A DNA stretch of 57,897 nucleotides from an uncultured Clostridia bacterium. GTDB taxonomy: Bacteria; Bacillota; Clostridia; Christensenellales; Borkfalkiaceae. Both the position numbers and the translations under genes were made by a program. Below, one piece after another: positions 1 to 7,928 of the stretch (position 1 is its first letter; every line of letters begins with the position of its first letter). The notes beneath the pieces are model-generated. The model had not been told where the DNA came from, made no database searches, and saw only the letters and a program-made list of their open reading frames with translations. Location of the stretch: assembly GCA_934271245.1 (NCBI GenBank), contig CAKQQY010000009.1:1-57897 (forward strand), given 5' to 3'.

Positions 1-942
1 GCGAACACTTATCACCTTTATATGCGCCCCGGCGACGATATAGTAAAAAAAGCCGGCGGACTTCACAAGTTTATGTCCTGGGACAGACCTATTTTAACCG
101 ACAGCGGCGGATTTCAGGTGTTTTCGCTTGCCAAACTGAATAAAATCACCGACGAAGGGGTATATTTCAATTCGCACGTAGACGGAAGTCTGCATTTGTT
201 CACCCCAGAAAAGGCGATGGAAATAGAAAACAATCTCGGCGCGGATATAATTATGGCGTTCGATCAATGCACCCCGTACGGCGCGACGAGAACGGAGTCG
301 GAAAAGGCGATGGAAAGAACGTTAAAGTGGCTCGAAAGGTGCTATAACTACCACAAAAACGATAATCAGGCGTTGTTCCCGATAGTTCAGGGCAATATGT
401 TCAAAGATTTAAGAGCCGAAAGCATTAAAGAAACGTTGCCTTTCGTAAAATACGGCGTGGCGATAGGGGGGCTTTCCGTCGGCGAGCCGAAAAGTCTTAT
501 GTACGATATAATGGACGATATGCTGCCGCTTTATCCGCAAAGCGTTCCGAGATACCTTATGGGGGTCGGAAGCCCCGATTGCCTTATCGAAGGGGTAAGG
601 CGCGGTATAGATATGTTCGACTGCGTTTTAGCGACGAGAGTGGGTCGTAACGGAACGGCGCTTACGAGCCGCGGCAAGGTGGTTATAAGAAACGGCGCGT
701 ATAAAGAAGATTTTACGCCGCTCGACCCCGAATGCGATTGTTACGCCTGCAAAAACTACACGAAAGCCTATTTAAGACACCTTATAAACGTCGGCGAAAT
801 GATGGGCGGTATGATGCTTTCTCTTCACAATATAACTTTCCTTAACAAACTTATGGCGGATATAAGAGAAGCGATAATGAACGACTGTTTTACCGAGTTC
901 GCGCAGGAATTTTACGCCAAAACGAACGGTACTTATAAATAA
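1..942 (+). CDS. tgt: Queuine tRNA-ribosyltransferase (5'-truncated by window edge)
   Basis: The enzyme exchanges guanine 34 of GUN-anticodon tRNAs for a queuine precursor. The frame is open from base 1, and the residues before the first Met (ANTYHLY) fit the family's usual N-terminal region, so the true start lies outside the window and the Met at 22 is internal. Visible motifs are DSGGFQ near visible residue 34, the nucleophile region MFDCV followed by TRVGRNG near residue 205, and the zinc site CxCxxC near residues 245-250 with a His about 25 residues later (LSLHN). The loop reads VLATRVGRNG where most family members have PTRxARNG, a mild variation. It is followed at 73 bases by yajC, a common bacterial neighbour. 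Family assignment is certain; the N-terminal part cannot be judged. Confidence 0.96.
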   Translation, partial: ANTYHLYMRPGDDIVKKAGGLHKFMSWDRPILTDSGGFQVFSLAKLNKITDEGVYFNSHVDGSLHLFTPEKAMEIENNLGADIIMAFDQCTPYGATRTESEKAMERTLKWLERCYNYHKNDNQALFPIVQGNMFKDLRAESIKETLPFVKYGVAIGGLSVGEPKSLMYDIMDDMLPLYPQSVPRYLMGVGSPDCLIEGVRRGIDMFDCVLATRVGRNGTALTSRGKVVIRNGAYKEDFTPLDPECDCYACKNYTKAYLRHLINVGEMMGGMMLSLHNITFLNKLMADIREAIMNDCFTEFAQEFYAKTNGTYK

Positions 943-1014
943 AGAGTAAAAACGCTTGCTTTAAAAAGGCAAATGCTTTACAATAATAACAAGATATTTA
1001 AAGGAGATAAAAAA

Positions 1015-1428
1015 ATGATTTGGAATTTATTGGCGGAAGGAGAACAACAACCCAAAGGTAATAACGCCGTTACTTATATAATGCTTGCGGTATTTGCCGT
1101 TTTGCTTATCGGTATGTTCGTATGGCAGTCGATTTCCAACAAGAAAAAACAGAAAAAAGCGCAGGAAACCGTTGACGCTCTTAAAGTAGGCGACAGAGTA
1201 AAAACCATCGGCGGCGTATGCGGTTTTATTTACGAAATCAACAATGCGGAAAACACTTTCGTGTTAGAAACCGGTACTGCAGACAAAAAATCTTACGTTA
1301 AATTCGATAAGGGCGCTATCTATCAGACCGCTCCCGCAAACGGAAAAGACGAAGTAAGAGAAGTCGAAGAACCCGCAGAAGAAAAAACGGAAGAAAAAGT
1401 TGAAGAAAAGACTGAAGAAACCAAATAA
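1015..1428 (+). CDS. yajC: Preprotein translocase subunit YajC
   Basis: YajC is a small single-span membrane protein that associates with SecDF in protein export. I chose ATG 1015 because AAGGAG lies 9 bases upstream; an in-frame ATG at 973 has no such site. The 137-residue product has one membrane segment at about residues 18-38, a basic KKKQKK stretch, then the conserved cytoplasmic core (LKVGDRVKTIGGVCGFI) expected of the family. The last 30 or so residues are a highly charged Glu/Lys repeat tail rich in EEK units, longer than in short YajC versions. It sits downstream of tgt, as in many bacteria, and ends before a strong hairpin with a T-run. Confidence 0.95.
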   Translation: MIWNLLAEGEQQPKGNNAVTYIMLAVFAVLLIGMFVWQSISNKKKQKKAQETVDALKVGDRVKTIGGVCGFIYEINNAENTFVLETGTADKKSYVKFDKGAIYQTAPANGKDEVREVEEPAEEKTEEKVEEKTEETK

Positions 1429-1457
1429 TAACTTTTACTTAAACGGAATATAAAATT

Positions 1458-1502
1458 ACGCCCCCGCATAATTATTTACTAATTACGCAGGGGTGTTTTT
1501 TT
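1458..1502 (+). terminator. Rho-independent terminator after yajC, abutting next start codon
   Basis: A 16-base-pair stem (arms 1458-1473 and 1481-1496, one G-U pair and two mismatches) has a 7-base loop and runs into seven T residues. The ATG of the next gene is the base immediately after the T-run. The 3' arm contains AGGGGTG, at a normal Shine-Dalgarno distance from that ATG, so the terminator arm may also be the ribosome binding site. Confidence 0.8.
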
Positions 1503-1880
1503 ATGGAAAAAAGTTCGGATTCGGGAAGATTTTTCCCACAGTTAATCAAGGGTATTTTAACTAGCGTTATCGCAACGATAGCGGGAATTCTTATTTTCGC
1601 CGTTATCGTAAACTTAACGGGGCTTTCCCAGAGCGTTATAAAAGGGGTGAACCAGTTTATAAAAATAATCTCGGTATTTATCGGCTGCCTTTTTTCTTTT
1701 TCGGGCGAAAAAGGGCTTATCAAGGGCGCGATAACGGGACTTACGGTAACCGTTATAACATACCTTATTTTTCTGCTTTTCGGCGCGGCGTCGTTCGGAA
1801 CCGGTTTTCTTATCGACCTTGCTCTTTTAACCGTCGTCGGCGCGATTTCGGGAATAATAGCCGTCAACGTTAAAAAGTAA
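1503..1880 (+). CDS. TIGR04086-type small membrane protein
   Basis: This 125-residue protein is mostly hydrophobic, with four predicted membrane segments at about residues 16-38, 50-66, 70-95 and 98-121. It resembles the Clostridia/Bacilli family annotated TIGR04086, usually found next to yajC, and its position here agrees. Function is unknown. The only plausible ribosome binding site, AGGGGTG, lies inside the 3' arm of the preceding terminator hairpin. Termination would cut off expression, and read-through RNA would have the site folded away. An antisense frame of similar length (1472-1867) lacks recognisable motifs and was discarded. The family call rests on length, hydrophobic pattern and context, not on catalytic motifs. 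Confidence 0.8.
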   Translation: MEKSSDSGRFFPQLIKGILTSVIATIAGILIFAVIVNLTGLSQSVIKGVNQFIKIISVFIGCLFSFSGEKGLIKGAITGLTVTVITYLIFLLFGAASFGTGFLIDLALLTVVGAISGIIAVNVKK

Positions 1881-1916
1881 ACGTTAATCGGAATCGTAAC
1901 CCGAAAGAAGCGAAAA

Positions 1917-3140
1917 CTAAATCGCCCATTCGCCGTCGGTGAAAATCACCGCTTCCGACTTGTCTTTTCTGATACCCGTTACTTTTAAGTCGGGGGTGCC
2001 TATCATAAAGTCGACGTGTTCTACGGAGTCGTTCGCGCCCTTATCAGAGAGTTCTTTTTCGGAAAGTTTGTCGCCGTTTTTGACCGTGGTGGGGTAGGCT
2101 TTGCCTATCGCGAGATGGCAACTTGCGTTTTCGTCGAACAAAGTGTTGTAAAATAGTATTCCGCTTTTCGCAATGGGGGAATTTTTACCGATAAGCGCGG
2201 CTTCGCCGATACTTAAAGTACCTTCGTCCGTTTCGATGATGCTCTTTAACGCGTCGTAACCCGTTTCGGCGGAATAATCTACGATTTTACCGTCTTTAAA
2301 TGTGAGCGAGAATTTGTCTATAATCTGTCCGTTATAAGAAAGGGGAAGCGCGGAATAAACTTTTCCGTTGATTTTCCCTTTGTGGGGGCAGGTGAAAACT
2401 TCTTCGGTGGGGATATTCGCCACGAATTTAACGCCGTCTTTGGCTTCTTCCTGCGCGGAGAGCCATACGTGGTCGTCCGCAAGACCGACGTAAATATCCG
2501 TTCCGAGCGAATTTTCGTAATGGAGATACTCGAACGCGTTTTCGTTTAAGAATTTTGCGTGTTTATCCATTTCGGCAATGTGATTTTCCCAGTTTTCGAT
2601 GGGGTTATCGCAATTTAAACGCATGGTTTTGATAATTTCGTCGAAAAGTTTTTCTTCGGGGCGAGCGTCGTTCGGGAAAACTTTTTCCGCCCACGCTTTC
2701 GACGGAACGGAAACCACGCACCAACGAATGCCGTTGCTCATAATACAGTCGGAATATTTCTTTAAGGCTTTCGAGCGCGCTTTCGAAACCGCGCCGAGTT
2801 TTTCCGCGGGAATATCCTTAAAAGCAAAGGGGTCTTCGCTGTCTATCGCTATGCGGCAGAAACCCTTTTCCATAAGGTATTCTTTACTTTTGATAAACCA
2901 TTCGGGAACTTCCGCAAGCGCTTCGGTTTCGGCGTATTTGTAGTTTAAGTAAGCCGTTTTGTCATAGTTCCAGCGAATATTGACGAGTTTTGCGCCGAGT
3001 TTGTAGCCGACTTCGGTAAACACTTCGGCGACTTCCGCGTTTTCGACCGAACAGTCGATTTCTACGCCCTGACCTTTCTGAAGATTGACGCCGATTTTGT
3101 AAACGAGTTCGGCGTATTTTTTAAGAATTTCTTTATTCAT
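1917..3140 (-). CDS. Aminopeptidase, M29 (AmpS/PepS-type) family
   Basis: A metal-dependent exopeptidase that removes N-terminal residues from peptides in the cytoplasm. The 407-residue length is normal for M29. The C-terminal catalytic half shows the expected metal-ligand pattern: Glu in GEAALI, a His in the ASCHLAIG stretch and the His-x-Asp in EHVDFMIG. There is no signal peptide. Start ATG 3140 is preceded by AAAGG at a slightly long spacing. A promoter on the same strand (TTGACT, 17 bases, TAAAAT) lies just upstream, back to back with the dxs promoter. It appears to be a single-gene transcript. Precise peptide preference cannot be read from sequence. Confidence 0.93.
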   Translation of the reverse strand: MNKEILKKYAELVYKIGVNLQKGQGVEIDCSVENAEVAEVFTEVGYKLGAKLVNIRWNYDKTAYLNYKYAETEALAEVPEWFIKSKEYLMEKGFCRIAIDSEDPFAFKDIPAEKLGAVSKARSKALKKYSDCIMSNGIRWCVVSVPSKAWAEKVFPNDARPEEKLFDEIIKTMRLNCDNPIENWENHIAEMDKHAKFLNENAFEYLHYENSLGTDIYVGLADDHVWLSAQEEAKDGVKFVANIPTEEVFTCPHKGKINGKVYSALPLSYNGQIIDKFSLTFKDGKIVDYSAETGYDALKSIIETDEGTLSIGEAALIGKNSPIAKSGILFYNTLFDENASCHLAIGKAYPTTVKNGDKLSEKELSDKGANDSVEHVDFMIGTPDLKVTGIRKDKSEAVIFTDGEWAI

Positions 3141-3166
3141 AACAGTATACCTTTCATTTTTTTATT

Positions 3167-3195
3167 ATTTTACAACTATCGCAAAAAATAGTCAA
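3167..3195 (-). promoter_or_regulatory. Sigma-A-type promoter of aminopeptidase gene
   Basis: On the minus strand TTGACT (3190-3195) and TAAAAT (3167-3172) are separated by 17 bases, placing the start of transcription about 20 bases before the gene's start codon. Confidence 0.7.
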
Positions 3196-3264
3196 CGCAA
3201 AAACGTGAACGTAACGTTAAAATCGGCGAATCTCCCGCGAAAGCGTTAAAAAAAGGATAAAGTA

Positions 3265-3293
3265 TTGACTTTTATATAATAAAAAGTTATAAT
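3265..3293 (+). promoter_or_regulatory. Sigma-A-type promoter of dxs operon
   Basis: TTGACT (3265-3270), a 17-base spacer and TATAAT (3288-3293) form a near-consensus promoter, giving a short leader of about 30 bases before dxs. It is divergent from the aminopeptidase promoter. Confidence 0.8.
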
Positions 3294-3330
3294 AAAAAAG
3301 TCGCCGAGTAGGGGACGGGATTTACATATA

Positions 3331-5151
3331 ATGAGTTTGTTAGAAAACGTAGCCGATCCGAAAGATCTTAAAAAACTTAATAAAAACGAGTTGAACGAGG
3401 TCACCCGCGAGATAAGGGAAAGGATAATTTCTGTGGCGAAAAGCAACGGCGGACATCTCTCGTCTAATCTTGGGATTATAGAAACGACCGTCGCTCTGCA
3501 TTACGTTTTCGATTTCTCCAAAGATAAAATAGTGTGGGACGTAGGTCATCAATGCTACGCCCATAAAATTCTTACGGGCAGAAACGCTTCTTTCGATAAA
3601 ATAAGAGAAGAAGGGGGCATTTCGGGTTTTTGCGATAAAGACGAAAGCGAATACGACGTGTTTTCGAGCGGTCACGCAGGCGATTCCGTCGCGTTGGGAC
3701 TGGGGCTATGCAAAGCGAGAGATTTGCTCGGCGAAGATTACGCCGTGGTAGTCGTCGTGGGCGACGGTTCGTTTATCAACGGACTTAATCTCGAAGCGAT
3801 TACGTCTACCGATTATAAACCCAAAAATTTTATCGTTATCTTAAACGATAACGGAATGTCCATTTCCAAAAACAGAAACGGATTATATAAACTTATATCC
3901 AAATCTACCATAAAAAAAGGATATATCAACAGTAAAAAAGCCATTAAAAAAGTGTTCGGAAATTCTTTCGTCACAAAAGGACTCGTAAAGTTCCGCGGCT
4001 TTTTGAAAAGGGTATTCAACAAAAATTATTATCTCGAAAAATTCGGGTTTAAGTACGTCGGCAACGTCAACGGAAACGATTTGCCGTCTATGATAAAAAT
4101 ACTGAAAAACGTTAAAACGGGGGCGAAAAACAATTCCGTTCTTCTCCACGTGGTGACGAAAAAAGGCAAGGGACTTGACGCCGCCGAAGAGCGGAGCGAC
4201 CTTTACCACGGAGTGGGAAAAGAACTTTCTATCGGCGGAACGCCTTATTCGGACAGAATAGGGAAAACCATTATCGAATGTATAGAAAAGGACAAAAAAG
4301 TCGTCGCGATAACCGCCGGAATGAAAGACGGCACGGGTCTTGACGCTGTGGAAAAAGCCTTTCCCGAAAACTTTATCGACGTAGGTATCGCCGAAGAATT
4401 CGCCGTAACTTACGCCGCGGGCCTTGCGAAAGGCGGAATGAAACCCGTCGTGGCGATTTATTCTACCTTTTTACAAAGAGCCTACGACGAAATAATGCAG
4501 GACGTTTGTCTGCAAAATCTTCCCGTGACGTTTTGTCTTGACCGCGCGGGTCTTGTCGGCGCAGACGGAAAAACTCATCAGGGCGTGTTCGATATAAGTT
4601 ATCTTTCGGGGTTGCCGAATATGACTATTTTATCGCCGACCGACCCCGATGAAACGGAACAGGCGCTTAAATACGCGCTTTCTCTCGATTCACCTTGCGC
4701 GATAAGATATCCTAACGATAAAAACGCCATGAAACTCACGACGGAAGGTTTCCGTTCGGGCGAATGGGAAACGGTAAGCGGCGGACTTACGAGAGAGAGA
4801 AAGAAAGTTCTGATTTTAGCGGTGGGTCCGCGTACTCTTAAAATCGCGCTCGAAGCGGCAAACGACGTCTGCGGCGTTCGGGTGGCGGCGGTAAAAAGGG
4901 TAAAACCGCTTGACGAAGCGTTTTTAAGCAGCGCTAACGAAGAAACGATTATTACTCTGGAAGAAAACGTTCTTTCGGGCGGATTCGGCAGCGCGGTATT
5001 AAATTATTACGCGAATAAAAAAATACGTAAAAACGTTATAGTTATGGCAATTAAAGACGAGTTCGTGGATTACGCGAGCGTCGAAAGTCAACTTACGAAA
5101 AACGGTTTGTCCGTGGAAAACGTAAGAAATATTATAAGGGAAAATATATGA
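3331..5151 (+). CDS. dxs: 1-deoxy-D-xylulose-5-phosphate synthase
   Basis: Thiamine-diphosphate enzyme that condenses pyruvate and glyceraldehyde-3-phosphate, the first step of the MEP isoprenoid pathway and hence of undecaprenyl carrier lipid. At 606 residues it is close to the family's usual 620. Motifs in order: GGHLSSNLG, GHQCYAHKILTGR, the ThDP/Mg2+ motif starting GDGS and ending at the NDN about 25 residues later, DVGIAEEFAV with the catalytic Glu near residue 354, and DRAGLVGADGKTHQG. ATG 3331 is preceded by AGGGGACGG at good spacing. Its stop overlaps the next start (ATGA), so it is translationally coupled to a nucleotide-sugar dehydratase. The assignment is secure. Confidence 0.97.
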   Translation: MSLLENVADPKDLKKLNKNELNEVTREIRERIISVAKSNGGHLSSNLGIIETTVALHYVFDFSKDKIVWDVGHQCYAHKILTGRNASFDKIREEGGISGFCDKDESEYDVFSSGHAGDSVALGLGLCKARDLLGEDYAVVVVVGDGSFINGLNLEAITSTDYKPKNFIVILNDNGMSISKNRNGLYKLISKSTIKKGYINSKKAIKKVFGNSFVTKGLVKFRGFLKRVFNKNYYLEKFGFKYVGNVNGNDLPSMIKILKNVKTGAKNNSVLLHVVTKKGKGLDAAEERSDLYHGVGKELSIGGTPYSDRIGKTIIECIEKDKKVVAITAGMKDGTGLDAVEKAFPENFIDVGIAEEFAVTYAAGLAKGGMKPVVAIYSTFLQRAYDEIMQDVCLQNLPVTFCLDRAGLVGADGKTHQGVFDISYLSGLPNMTILSPTDPDETEQALKYALSLDSPCAIRYPNDKNAMKLTTEGFRSGEWETVSGGLTRERKKVLILAVGPRTLKIALEAANDVCGVRVAAVKRVKPLDEAFLSSANEETIITLEENVLSGGFGSAVLNYYANKKIRKNVIVMAIKDEFVDYASVESQLTKNGLSVENVRNIIRENI

Positions 5152-6602
5152 TTGGGGAAAACGAAAAAAGAAGAGAAATCGTCGGATCAAAGAAGAAGGC
5201 GATAATTCTCGGCGCGGGAAGCGCAAGCAAAATACTTCTCGGGATTCTGATAGAAACCAACAAAATGCCGTATAAACCCGTGTGTATTTTAGACGACGAC
5301 GAAAATAAAAGAAATTCCGTCATTTACGGCGTCAAGGTAGAAGGCAAAATATCCGACGTCGATTTTTTCTGTAAAAAGTACGACGCGGACGCGATTATCT
5401 ACGCAATGCCGTCTGTCGGCGGAGCGAGAAAGGTCGAAATAATAAACGAGTGCCGCATGACGGGCAGAAAGGTGCTTGTAATACCCGATTATTACACTTT
5501 CGTAGACAGTTCGTCTCAGCCGATGGTTCTTGCAAAGGTCGATATTTTAGACCTTTTAGGCAGAGAACAGGTTAAAGTAAACGTTAAGGGAATAAAGGAG
5601 TTCGTAAAAGACAAAGTTATTCTCGTAACGGGTGGCGGCGGTTCTATCGGCAGCGAACTTTGTCGGCAGATTGCGAGATACAGTCCTAAACAACTCATAA
5701 TTTTCGATATTTACGAAAACAACGCATACGATATTCAGCAGGAACTTAAACGCCATTATCCCTCGCTTAACCTCTTAACGCTTATAGGAAGCGTAAGGGA
5801 CAGCAAAAAGGTAAACGACGTGTTCAAAAAATATCGCCCCGATGTCGTGTTCCACGCGGCGGCGCACAAACACGTTCCGCTTATGGAAGACAGCCCTAAC
5901 GAAGCCATAAAAAACAACGTCAGCGGAACTTATAAAGTGGCGAAAGCGGCAGGGGAAAACGGCGTTAAAAAGTTTATTTTAATAAGCACCGATAAAGCGG
6001 TAAATCCCACCAACATAATGGGCGCGACGAAACGAATCTGCGAGATGATTATTCAGGCGATGGACAAACGTTATAAAACGGAATACGCCGCCGTAAGATT
6101 CGGCAACGTTTTAGGTTCCAACGGTTCGGTTATTCCGCTGTTTAAAAAGCAGATAGAAGAAGGCGGACCCGTAACCGTTACGCATAAAGATATAGTAAGA
6201 TATTTTATGACTATAAGCGAAGCGGTAAGTCTCGTTTTAGAAGCCGCGGTTTATGCGAAAGGCGGAGAGATTTTCGTTCTCGATATGGGCGAACCCGTAA
6301 AAATTTATGACCTTGCCGTAAACCTTATAAAACTTTCGGGTCACGTTCCCGACGAAGATATTAAAATAGAGTTCTGCGGTTTAAGACCGGGCGAAAAACT
6401 TTACGAAGAACGCCTTATGTCCGAAGAAGGACTTGAAAAAACCGAAAACGACCTTATTTCTATCGGCAAACCGCTCGATTTCGACGAAGAAAATCTGTTC
6501 CGCAAAATAGAAGAACTTTATATCGAAGCGTATAACGAAACGGACAGAATGAAAGAACTCGTCAAAGAGTTGGTCCCGACTTACGTTATAGACAAAAAAT
6601 AA
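5148..6602 (+). CDS. CapD/EpsC-type nucleotide-sugar 4,6-dehydratase (soluble form)
   Basis: Extended short-chain dehydrogenase that modifies UDP-GlcNAc-type sugars for surface polysaccharide or protein glycosylation. An N-terminal Rossmann/CoA-binding-like domain (GAGSASK near residue 25) is followed by the catalytic domain with TGGGGSIGSE near residue 160 and STDKAVNPTNIMGATKR near residue 280, where MGATK replaces the usual YxxxK. The family hallmark RPGEK is present near residue 415. At 484 residues it lacks the four N-terminal membrane helices of full-length PglF/CapD proteins and starts directly with the nucleotide-binding domain, so it should be cytoplasmic. It overlaps dxs by four bases. 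Exact reaction (4,6-dehydration with or without 5-inversion) is not certain. Confidence 0.9.
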   Translation: MIGENEKRREIVGSKKKAIILGAGSASKILLGILIETNKMPYKPVCILDDDENKRNSVIYGVKVEGKISDVDFFCKKYDADAIIYAMPSVGGARKVEIINECRMTGRKVLVIPDYYTFVDSSSQPMVLAKVDILDLLGREQVKVNVKGIKEFVKDKVILVTGGGGSIGSELCRQIARYSPKQLIIFDIYENNAYDIQQELKRHYPSLNLLTLIGSVRDSKKVNDVFKKYRPDVVFHAAAHKHVPLMEDSPNEAIKNNVSGTYKVAKAAGENGVKKFILISTDKAVNPTNIMGATKRICEMIIQAMDKRYKTEYAAVRFGNVLGSNGSVIPLFKKQIEEGGPVTVTHKDIVRYFMTISEAVSLVLEAAVYAKGGEIFVLDMGEPVKIYDLAVNLIKLSGHVPDEDIKIEFCGLRPGEKLYEERLMSEEGLEKTENDLISIGKPLDFDEENLFRKIEELYIEAYNETDRMKELVKELVPTYVIDKK

Positions 6603-6631
6603 AATATATCCCGAAAGCGGCGCTGTTTTCC

Positions 6632-6660
6632 TTGACACAGTCTGTCGCAAACTTTAAAAT
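6632..6660 (+). promoter_or_regulatory. Sigma-A-type promoter for riboswitch-oadBG
   Basis: Perfect TTGACA (6632-6637), a 17-base spacer and TAAAAT (6655-6660) put the transcription start near 6667, a few bases before the first pairing strand of the riboswitch-like leader. Confidence 0.8.
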
Positions 6661-6671
6661 TTATATATTCT

Positions 6672-6760
6672 TATGGGGAGTAGTCGGCGAGAAAATCGCG
6701 ATTAAACCGGCAACACGAGCGTTTATCGCTCCGATTTAATATTAAACGACAAGACCATAC
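6672..6760 (+). promoter_or_regulatory. yybP-ykoY-like (Mn2+) riboswitch aptamer
   Basis: The leader carries the two signature pieces of this class: GGGGAGTAG in the 5' internal loop (from 6675) and CAAGACC closing the 3' side (6750-6756), plus the ACCGGCAAC loop of the other arm (6706-6714). Pairings seen by eye are P1 TATGG/CCATA (6672-6676 with 6755-6759), P2 GTCG/CGAC (6683-6686 with 6747-6750), a GCGA/TCGC hairpin, and a long arm ATTAAA/TTTAAT enclosing GAGCG/CGCTC. The 3' strand of P1 is also the 5' strand of the following terminator, so ligand-stabilised P1 would prevent termination (an 'on' switch). The class normally senses Mn2+ and controls metal exporters; here it precedes oadB. 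Confidence 0.82.
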
Positions 6761-6790
6761 CGTTTTAAAGCGGTATGGTCTATTTTTTTT
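6752..6790 (+). terminator. Switching terminator in oadB leader
   Basis: An 11-base-pair perfect stem (6752-6762 with 6771-6781), an 8-base loop and eight T residues (6783-6790) form a textbook Rho-independent terminator. Its 5' arm overlaps the 3' strand of riboswitch helix P1, making the two structures mutually exclusive. Confidence 0.88.
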
Positions 6791-6802
6791 ACGGAGGTAC
6801 AA

Positions 6803-6898
6803 ATGGATTTTTTAATCGAAGCGCTGTCGCAGGTAACCTATAAAATGGTTATCATGTGGATTATCGGGGGAGTTCTTATATTTCTTGCGATAAAGTAA
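6803..6898 (+). pseudogene. oadB: oadB N-terminal fragment ending at in-frame TAA
   Basis: ATG 6803 has the best ribosome binding site of the locus (ACGGAGGTAC, about 7 bases upstream) and encodes 31 residues containing one membrane helix that matches the usual N-terminus of the decarboxylase beta subunit (ending FLAIK). The next codon is TAA (6896-6898), then AAA ATG, and the same reading frame continues as the rest of the protein. Known beta subunits read through here with Lys-Lys-x-Glu-Pro, so a single AAA to TAA change would explain the break. Either it is a nonsense mutation or base error, or the protein is made in two parts by stop-restart across 3 bases. Confidence 0.75.
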
Positions 6899-6901
6899 AA
6901 A

Positions 6902-7915
6902 ATGGAACCGGCGCTGTTATTGCCTATGGGGTTCGGAGCAATTCTCGTAAATATACCTTTAACTAACGTTATATCGTCGGAAGGCGAAGTGGGTATTATT
7001 TCGTGGCTATACGAAATCGGGATAGGCGCGTCGGAAGCGTTGCCGATACTACTATTTATCGGTATAGGCGCGATGATAGACTTCGAGCCGCTTATAGTAA
7101 ACCCTAAACTGATGCTTTTGGGAGTGTTCGCGCAACTCGGCATATTTTTAACCATAATACTTGCGGCTCTGCTCGGTTTCGATATAAACGACGCCGCTTC
7201 GATAGGTATAATAGGCGCGGCGGACGGACCGACTTCGATACTCGTCGCAATGAAACTCGGCAGCAAATACGTAGGACCTATAATGGTGGTCGCGTATTCG
7301 TATATGGCGTTGGTGCCGATAATACAGCCGGCGGTGATAAAATGCGTAACGACTAAAAAAGAGCGTTGTATTCATATGGAATACAAAGGGAAACGGGTGA
7401 GCAAAACGGTTAAGATACTTTTCCCGATAGTTATAACCGTGGTTGCGGGTCTTATCGCTCCGAAAAGCCTTGCGCTCGTAGGATTTTTGATGTTCGGTAA
7501 TCTGCTAAGCGAATGCGGCGTTTTAGGAACTCTTGCGGACACCGCAAAAAACACGCTGAGCAATCTTATAACGCTGCTGCTCGGAATAACCGTTGCCTTT
7601 CAGATGCAGGCGGAAAACTTTTTAAGTTTAGAAACGCTTATGATTCTGGGACTCGGACTGTTCGCTTTCGTGTTCGACACCGTCGGCGGCGTTATGTGCG
7701 CGAAGGTAATGAACCTTTTTACGAAAGAAAAAATCAATCCCATGATAGGGGCGGCGGGTATTTCCGCGTTTCCTATGTCGGCGCGCGTCGTTCACAAAAT
7801 GGGGTTAAAAGAAGACAACACGAATTTTCTTTTAATGCACGCGGTCGGCGCAAACGTTTCGGGGCAAATCGCTTCCGCTATCATCGGCGGACTTATTATA
7901 GGACTGGTTTTATAA
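6902..7915 (+). CDS. oadB: Na+-translocating decarboxylase beta subunit (body of interrupted gene)
   Basis: The beta subunit is the membrane part of oxaloacetate/glutaconyl/methylmalonyl-CoA decarboxylase pumps and couples decarboxylation of carboxybiotin to Na+ export. This 337-residue piece starts MEPALLLPMGFGA, the family's conserved second segment, and keeps the ion-pathway motif GAADGPTSI near residue 100 and GANVSGQIAS near the C-terminus. It lacks the first transmembrane helix, which is encoded in the same frame just upstream, before a TAA. ATG 6902 has no ribosome binding site of its own, so expression would need reinitiation or read-through. oadG follows 13 bases later. The biotin-bearing alpha subunit is not in the window, so the substrate acid is unknown. 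Confidence 0.88.
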   Translation: MEPALLLPMGFGAILVNIPLTNVISSEGEVGIISWLYEIGIGASEALPILLFIGIGAMIDFEPLIVNPKLMLLGVFAQLGIFLTIILAALLGFDINDAASIGIIGAADGPTSILVAMKLGSKYVGPIMVVAYSYMALVPIIQPAVIKCVTTKKERCIHMEYKGKRVSKTVKILFPIVITVVAGLIAPKSLALVGFLMFGNLLSECGVLGTLADTAKNTLSNLITLLLGITVAFQMQAENFLSLETLMILGLGLFAFVFDTVGGVMCAKVMNLFTKEKINPMIGAAGISAFPMSARVVHKMGLKEDNTNFLLMHAVGANVSGQIASAIIGGLIIGLVL

Positions 7916-7928
7916 AGGAGTAATAAAA

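Noticed and set aside
6896..6898. Recoding of TAA as an amino acid (alternative genetic code) to explain oadB
   Set aside because: TAA ends many intact genes in this window (for example yajC, dnaG, uvrA), so it is a normal stop here.
7513..7923. Plus-strand frame of 136 codons overlapping the end of oadB
   Set aside because: Arg-rich out-of-frame shadow; the oadB frame has the conserved motifs.
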